A model generated the notes under the pieces. That model did not search any database and was not told where the DNA came from. It was given only the letters and a program-made list of their open reading frames with translations. Position numbers and translations under genes: made by a program. A stretch of 8,046 bases of DNA, taken from assembly GCA_964403775.1 (NCBI GenBank), contig CAYOHL010000039.1:1-8046 (forward strand). The letters are read 5' to 3'. The number at the start of each line of letters is the position of its first letter. The first letter of the stretch is position 1. Below, piece after piece: positions 6,085 through 8,046 of this stretch. This DNA is from CG1-02-33-12 sp964403775 (GTDB lineage Archaea; Nanobdellota; Nanobdellia; Woesearchaeales; CG1-02-33-12).

Positions 6085-6384
6085 ATGAATGAAAATATAC
6101 ATAAAGGGGTTGCAGAAGCACATTTTAAAATAGCAGAGGAATATGAGCAAAAATTCAGAAAAGAGATTAATGAGAAAAAAAGGAAGATTAACAGAATTGT
6201 GGCTGCTCAAAACTATTTCTATTCTGCCATAAATATCATAGAAGCTGTTTTCGCAAGAGAACTTGAACAGCATTCGTTTAACCATGAAAACAGGTATAGG
6301 AAAGTATTTGAGAACAGAAATCTATTTTCAGATGAAATCATAGGCTTATTGAAACTGTTGATAGAAACGAAAGAAACAAGGTAG
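6085..6384 (+). CDS. HEPN-domain protein, N-terminal part (frameshifted)
   Basis: As it stands this frame gives 99 residues and stops at TAG 6382-6384. The helical body (EAHFKIAEEYEQKFRKE, AAQNYFYSAINIIEAVFARE, HENRYRKVFENRNLFSDEII) resembles HEPN proteins encoded beside minimal nucleotidyltransferases. The last residues, IETKETR, are out of frame with the natural continuation. From 6357 the frame one base back reads V-D-R-N-E-R-N-K-V-A-Y-K-G-E-N-G and runs to a TGA at 6456-6458 that overlaps the next gene. Joining the two parts would give about 124 residues, a normal length. The simplest explanation is loss of one G near 6357 (CTGGTT to CTGTT), either a real mutation or a consensus error. 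The truncated form lacks the conserved RN motif. Confidence 0.72.
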   Translation: MNENIHKGVAEAHFKIAEEYEQKFRKEINEKKRKINRIVAAQNYFYSAINIIEAVFARELEQHSFNHENRYRKVFENRNLFSDEIIGLLKLLIETKETR

Positions 6385-6458
6385 CATACAAGGGAGAGAA
6401 TGGCAAGATGTATGAGCATATCAAAAAATTAGCAAGATTATTGAATGAGATAATATGA
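6357..6458 (+). pseudogene. displaced C-terminal end of the HEPN gene, frame -1
   Basis: Thirty-three codons from GTT 6357 to TGA 6456-6458 encode VDRNERNKVAYKGENG and then a helical tail ending LLNEII. This contains the HEPN-type motif region (R97, N98 of the restored protein) with Tyr102 where the RX4-6H motif has His. That the segment is real coding sequence is supported by its family-like content and by its stop overlapping the nucleotidyltransferase ATG as ATGA (6455-6458), the usual coupling of such pairs. No start codon or ribosome-binding site precedes it, so it is not an independent gene. Confidence 0.75.
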
Positions 6459-7075
6459 ATGGGGATTTTGAGAGTACAATAAAAGAATTGAAATTAGTTT
6501 TTCCTGAACTAAGGGAAATTCTGATTGTAATAGTTTATGGCTCAGTTGCAAGAGGGGATTTTTCAAGGAGACATTCTGATTTAGACTTGCTTGTTGTTTT
6601 AAATAGAAAAAAAGCGAATGAGAGGATTAAAGATAAAATTAGAGAGTTGGTAAGACCAGTTTGTGTTAAATATGGTGTCAGAGTACATCTAGAATTCCAG
6701 GGGTATCTTGTAAAAGATGAAGATAAAACATTGCTCAGGAAAATAATCGAAGAAGGCAAGGTTATTTATTCTTCTGGTATTTGGGTTTTTAATAATGAAT
6801 TAATGGGCCTAAAACAGTACATCCTTTATTCTTTCTCTGCATTAAATTCTGAAAAGAGGACATTGTTCTCAAAGGTTCTGCATGGAAAAAAATCATGGTA
6901 CTATAAAGGAAAGAAAAAAATAGTTAAGGAATACCCTGGAATTGTTGACAATGAAAACATTATTTCAGCAGGAAGAGGTAGTTTGTTGGTTGGTAAGGAA
7001 AAACAAAAAGATATTGAAGCCATATTTCAGAAATTTAATATTGATTATAAAATAAAAAAAATAGTTTATGCTTAA
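6455..7075 (+). CDS. minimal nucleotidyltransferase (MNT-like) with C-terminal extension
   Basis: The N-terminal ~100 residues are a DNA polymerase beta-type nucleotidyltransferase domain: YGSVARGD (28-35), then SDLDLLVV (41-48) with metal ligands D42 and D44, and the probable third acidic ligand E80 in VHLEF. Such proteins paired with HEPN partners act as antitoxins, and some attach AMP to the HEPN protein; that role is inferred here. At 206 residues it is about twice the size of a minimal MNT. The second half (GLKQYILYSFSALNSEKRT, then SKVLHGKKS, then SAGRGSLLV) looks like a separate domain found with some archaeal nucleotidyltransferases; its function is unknown. The start is ATG 6455, overlapping the displaced HEPN stop. 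There is no strong ribosome-binding site, so translation would rely on coupling and may suffer from the upstream frameshift. Confidence 0.85.
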   Translation: MNGDFESTIKELKLVFPELREILIVIVYGSVARGDFSRRHSDLDLLVVLNRKKANERIKDKIRELVRPVCVKYGVRVHLEFQGYLVKDEDKTLLRKIIEEGKVIYSSGIWVFNNELMGLKQYILYSFSALNSEKRTLFSKVLHGKKSWYYKGKKKIVKEYPGIVDNENIISAGRGSLLVGKEKQKDIEAIFQKFNIDYKIKKIVYA

Positions 7076-7108
7076 ACAGGTTTTGAGAAAAGTTAAGACT
7101 ATTCTTAA

Positions 7109-7129
7109 ATAAAAAGCTTTTTATAATAA
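7109..7129 (+). promoter_or_regulatory. tRNA-Leu promoter: TATA box within a palindrome
   Basis: TTTTATAA (7119-7126), inside the longer TTTTTATAATAA (7118-7129), has its centre about 28 bp before the first tRNA base at 7151. This fits archaeal transcription starting at or just before the mature 5' end. The box overlaps a perfect 16-bp palindrome ATAAAAAGCTTTTTAT (7109-7124). Confidence 0.6.
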
Positions 7130-7150
7130 ACTCTAATTCTAAAGCAATAA

Positions 7151-7281
7151 GCGGGGATGGCAGAGTGGTCAAATGCGATGGACTCAAGTTATTGAATGAG
7201 AAGATTATGCAATAGTTTAATATCCATTAGGTGAAATCCATTTCCTTAGTGGATACAAGGGTTCGAATCCCTTTCCCCGCA
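7151..7281 (+). tRNA. tRNA-Leu (anticodon CAA) with an intron
   Basis: Acceptor strands GCGGGGA (7151-7157) and TCCCCGC (7274-7280) pair fully, followed by discriminator A 7281, as in leucine tRNAs. CCA is not encoded. The D arm has GCA/TGC with GG in the loop. The T arm is AAGGG-TTCGAAT-CCCTT (7257-7273). The anticodon stem 5' strand is ATGGA (7178-7182), followed by loop bases CTCAAG with anticodon CAA at 7185-7187, which reads UUG. An intron follows G37. If the 3' strand of the anticodon stem is TCCAT 7237-7241, the variable arm is TTCC-TTAGT-GGATAC (7242-7256), 15 nt, normal for leucine. With the other copy of TCCAT (7223-7227) the variable arm would be 29 nt, which is too long. A serine tRNA is excluded by the anticodon and A73. 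Confidence 0.93.
7189..7235 (+). other. tRNA-Leu intron (47 nt, position 37/38)
   Basis: The boundary is deduced from the mature tRNA fold, with G37 at 7188 and A38 at 7236. An alternative 33-nt intron (7189-7221) is possible because ATCCATT occurs twice (7222-7228 and 7236-7242). Inside the intron TATTG (7190-7194) and CAATA (7210-7214) can form a stem. I could not draw a strict bulge-helix-bulge at either junction, so the endonuclease would have to accept a relaxed form. Confidence 0.6.
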
Positions 7282-7323
7282 TCACATATTAAACAAGCTT
7301 GGAAAATAATGTAAGAAAATGGA

Positions 7324-7339
7324 AGATAAAATGTTATCT
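7324..7339. terminator. small hairpin between convergent tRNA and toxin genes
   Basis: AGATAA-AATG-TTATCT, a 6-bp perfect stem with a 4-nt loop, lies between the tRNA 3' end and the end of the minus-strand toxin gene. It could serve as a terminator from either side, although no long T-run follows it on either strand. The rest of 7282-7369 shows nothing recognisable. Confidence 0.25.
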
Positions 7340-7369
7340 CAACAGTAAATTTATTGTATCAGAATAAAA

Positions 7370-7708
7370 TCAATAGCTAAACCTTTTTTCATACTCTTTA
7401 TGATTAAACCACTCAAGTATAACACTCAATATCATAATCTCATCTGTCTTAATAGTATAAACTAATCTCCAGCCATTTGACAAATCATACTTCCATAGGT
7501 TAGTGATTTTATACACTTGGATGTAAATCTTGGGCCAAAGTTTCTTTTGTATCTTTATACCACAGCTTGGATTCTTTTTCAGATCCTTGATTGCCCTCTC
7601 TATAAAACTATAAAGTTGTTTGTCTTGGAATCTGCCTTTTTTCAAAGATTCAAAATTAGACTCTAATTTCTTATTACCAAAGGTTACATATATTGGTTTA
7701 TTATTCAT
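7370..7708 (-). CDS. RelE/ParE-family toxin
   Basis: Predicted type II toxin, of the family that cleaves mRNA on the ribosome. The 112-residue product has the expected fold pattern: N-terminal helices (FESLKKGRFQDKQLYSFIERAIKDL in outline, residues 19-43), then strands IYIQVYKITNLWKYDL (61-76), NGWRLVYTI (78-86) and IMILSVILEWF (91-101), ending with NHKEYEKRF (102-110). H103, Y106 and R109 lie where YoeB/RelE-type toxins carry C-terminal catalytic residues, and R81 in WRLVY is a likely phosphate contact. The length is normal and no damage is visible. The ATG overlaps the stop of the upstream gene as ATGA (7705-7708) on the minus strand, typical of a toxin following its antitoxin. It could instead act as a ParE-like gyrase inhibitor; the WRLxYTI and HKEYERRF-type ends favour RelE. 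Confidence 0.85.
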   Translation of the reverse strand: MNNKPIYVTFGNKKLESNFESLKKGRFQDKQLYSFIERAIKDLKKNPSCGIKIQKKLWPKIYIQVYKITNLWKYDLSNGWRLVYTIKTDEIMILSVILEWFNHKEYEKRFSY

Positions 7709-7956
7709 CTTAGTTTAAGGCCTTTAGAAATTAGCTTTTTTATTCCCTCTGGATCATATGTCCATATTATACATCTATCCTTATCAATTATAATCTTTCC
7801 AGATTCCTTTAAATAATTTAAAATTACCTGAAAGGTCTGATACATCATTTTTTTAGGCAGTTTTTTCCATAACTGGTATTTTCCATATTCCTGGCTGTAT
7901 TTTTGTATGGTTTTCTCTACCATAATTACTGATTCCAAGGTTGGGCTATGCAGCAT
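7705..7956 (-). CDS. probable antitoxin partner of the RelE-like toxin, possible winged helix
   Basis: Encodes 83 residues, or 72 if translation begins at the second ATG (7923), which gives MVEKTIQKYSQEYGKYQLW and looks the more natural N-terminus. QLWKKLPKKMMYQTFQVILNYLKESGKIII would form a helix-turn-helix. The strand pair around KIIIDKDRCIIWTYDP (54-69) looks like a wing, so a small DNA-binding winged helix is likely (inference). The C-terminal GIKKLISKGLKLR is basic. It does not resemble RelB, PhD or MazE. Position, size and the 4-nt overlap with the toxin gene point to an antitoxin that also represses the operon. TATA-like sequence lies upstream at 7973-7991. Confidence 0.72.
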   Translation of the reverse strand: MLHSPTLESVIMVEKTIQKYSQEYGKYQLWKKLPKKMMYQTFQVILNYLKESGKIIIDKDRCIIWTYDPEGIKKLISKGLKLR

Positions 7957-7972
7957 TGTTGATTGTACTATC

Positions 7973-7998
7973 TTATATAACTATATATAATAAATAGT
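7973..7998 (-). promoter_or_regulatory. promoter region of the minus-strand toxin-antitoxin pair
   Basis: On the minus strand, TTATATATAG (7990-7981) has its centre about 30 bp before the ATG at 7956, and TTATATAA (7980-7973) about 54 bp before the ATG at 7923. Either could be the TATA box, one giving a near-leaderless transcript from 7956 and the other a leader of about 27 nt to 7923. An inverted repeat ACTAT-N9-ATAGT (7980-7998) overlaps the boxes and could bind the antitoxin. The remaining bases to 8046 are AT-rich with no recognised element. Confidence 0.45.
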
Positions 7999-8046
7999 AT
8001 ATAAATTTTTCTATTTTTTATTATTTTTTTCTTTGTTTTTCTTGGA

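Noticed and set aside
6346..6384. Programmed -1 ribosomal frameshift in the HEPN gene.
   Set aside because: No X-XXY-YYZ slippery heptamer in the zero frame and no downstream structure were found in the overlap; a one-base deletion explains the frame change more simply.
6438..7201. TTATTGAATGAGA occurs both at the end of the HEPN region (6438-6450) and in the tRNA intron (7189-7201).
   Set aside because: A 13-nt exact repeat in 8 kb of AT-rich sequence is expected by chance, the flanks do not match, and one copy is coding.
7151..7281. Serine tRNA with a long variable arm.
   Set aside because: The anticodon loop gives CAA and the discriminator is A, both leucine features.
7261..8046. Duplicate of the tRNA 3' end (attachment site) downstream.
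   Set aside because: No second copy of the T-arm/acceptor sequence is present to the end of the window.
1..8046. CRISPR array, insertion sequence or rRNA.
   Set aside because: No regularly spaced repeats, transposase-like frames or rRNA-like sequence were seen on either strand.

Overview
The window looks like a piece of an AT-rich archaeal genome, most likely a small-genome DPANN-type lineage (Woesearchaeota/Pacearchaeota-like); the lineage is inference. The archaeal evidence is: TATA boxes of the TTTAAATA/TATATAAA kind placed 25-30 bp before starts, a leaderless-looking gene, a stand-alone GMP synthase ATP-pyrophosphatase subunit (split GuaA), and a tRNA-Leu with an intron after position 37 and no encoded CCA. 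A run of exactly 100 N (2185-2284) is a scaffold gap, so this is a draft assembly.

Layout. 1-146: a hairpin plus T-run that probably ends an upstream transcript, then a weak promoter region. 147-2944: a pyrimidine operon pyrF-pyrE-pyrD-pyrK, covering dihydroorotate to UMP. The gap removes the 3' end of pyrD and the 5' end of pyrK; the apparent single reading frame across it is an artefact. 3020-4658: a purine-salvage pair, xanthine phosphoribosyltransferase followed 1 nt later by the GMP synthase ATPase subunit, together xanthine to XMP to GMP. 4726-6010: three tightly packed genes for small charged, helical proteins of unknown function; the C-terminal part of the first aligns without gaps to the whole of the second. 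6031-7075: a HEPN/nucleotidyltransferase pair resembling a toxin-antitoxin or AMPylation module. Its promoter has a near-perfect 12-bp inverted repeat exactly flanking the TATA box, and its HEPN gene is broken by an apparent one-base deletion. 7109-7281: promoter and gene of tRNA-Leu(CAA) with an intron. 7370-7956 (minus strand): an antitoxin-like gene overlapping a RelE/ParE-family toxin gene by 4 nt.

How the genes fit together. The left half is nucleotide supply: UMP made de novo and GMP made by salvage. The right half holds two separate toxin-like modules on either side of a tRNA gene, which looks like an accessory region. The items most worth following are the operator-like repeat over the HEPN promoter, the frameshifted HEPN with an RNxxxY instead of an RNxxxH motif, the unknown three-gene cluster with its duplicated module, and the two possible splice registers of the tRNA-Leu.
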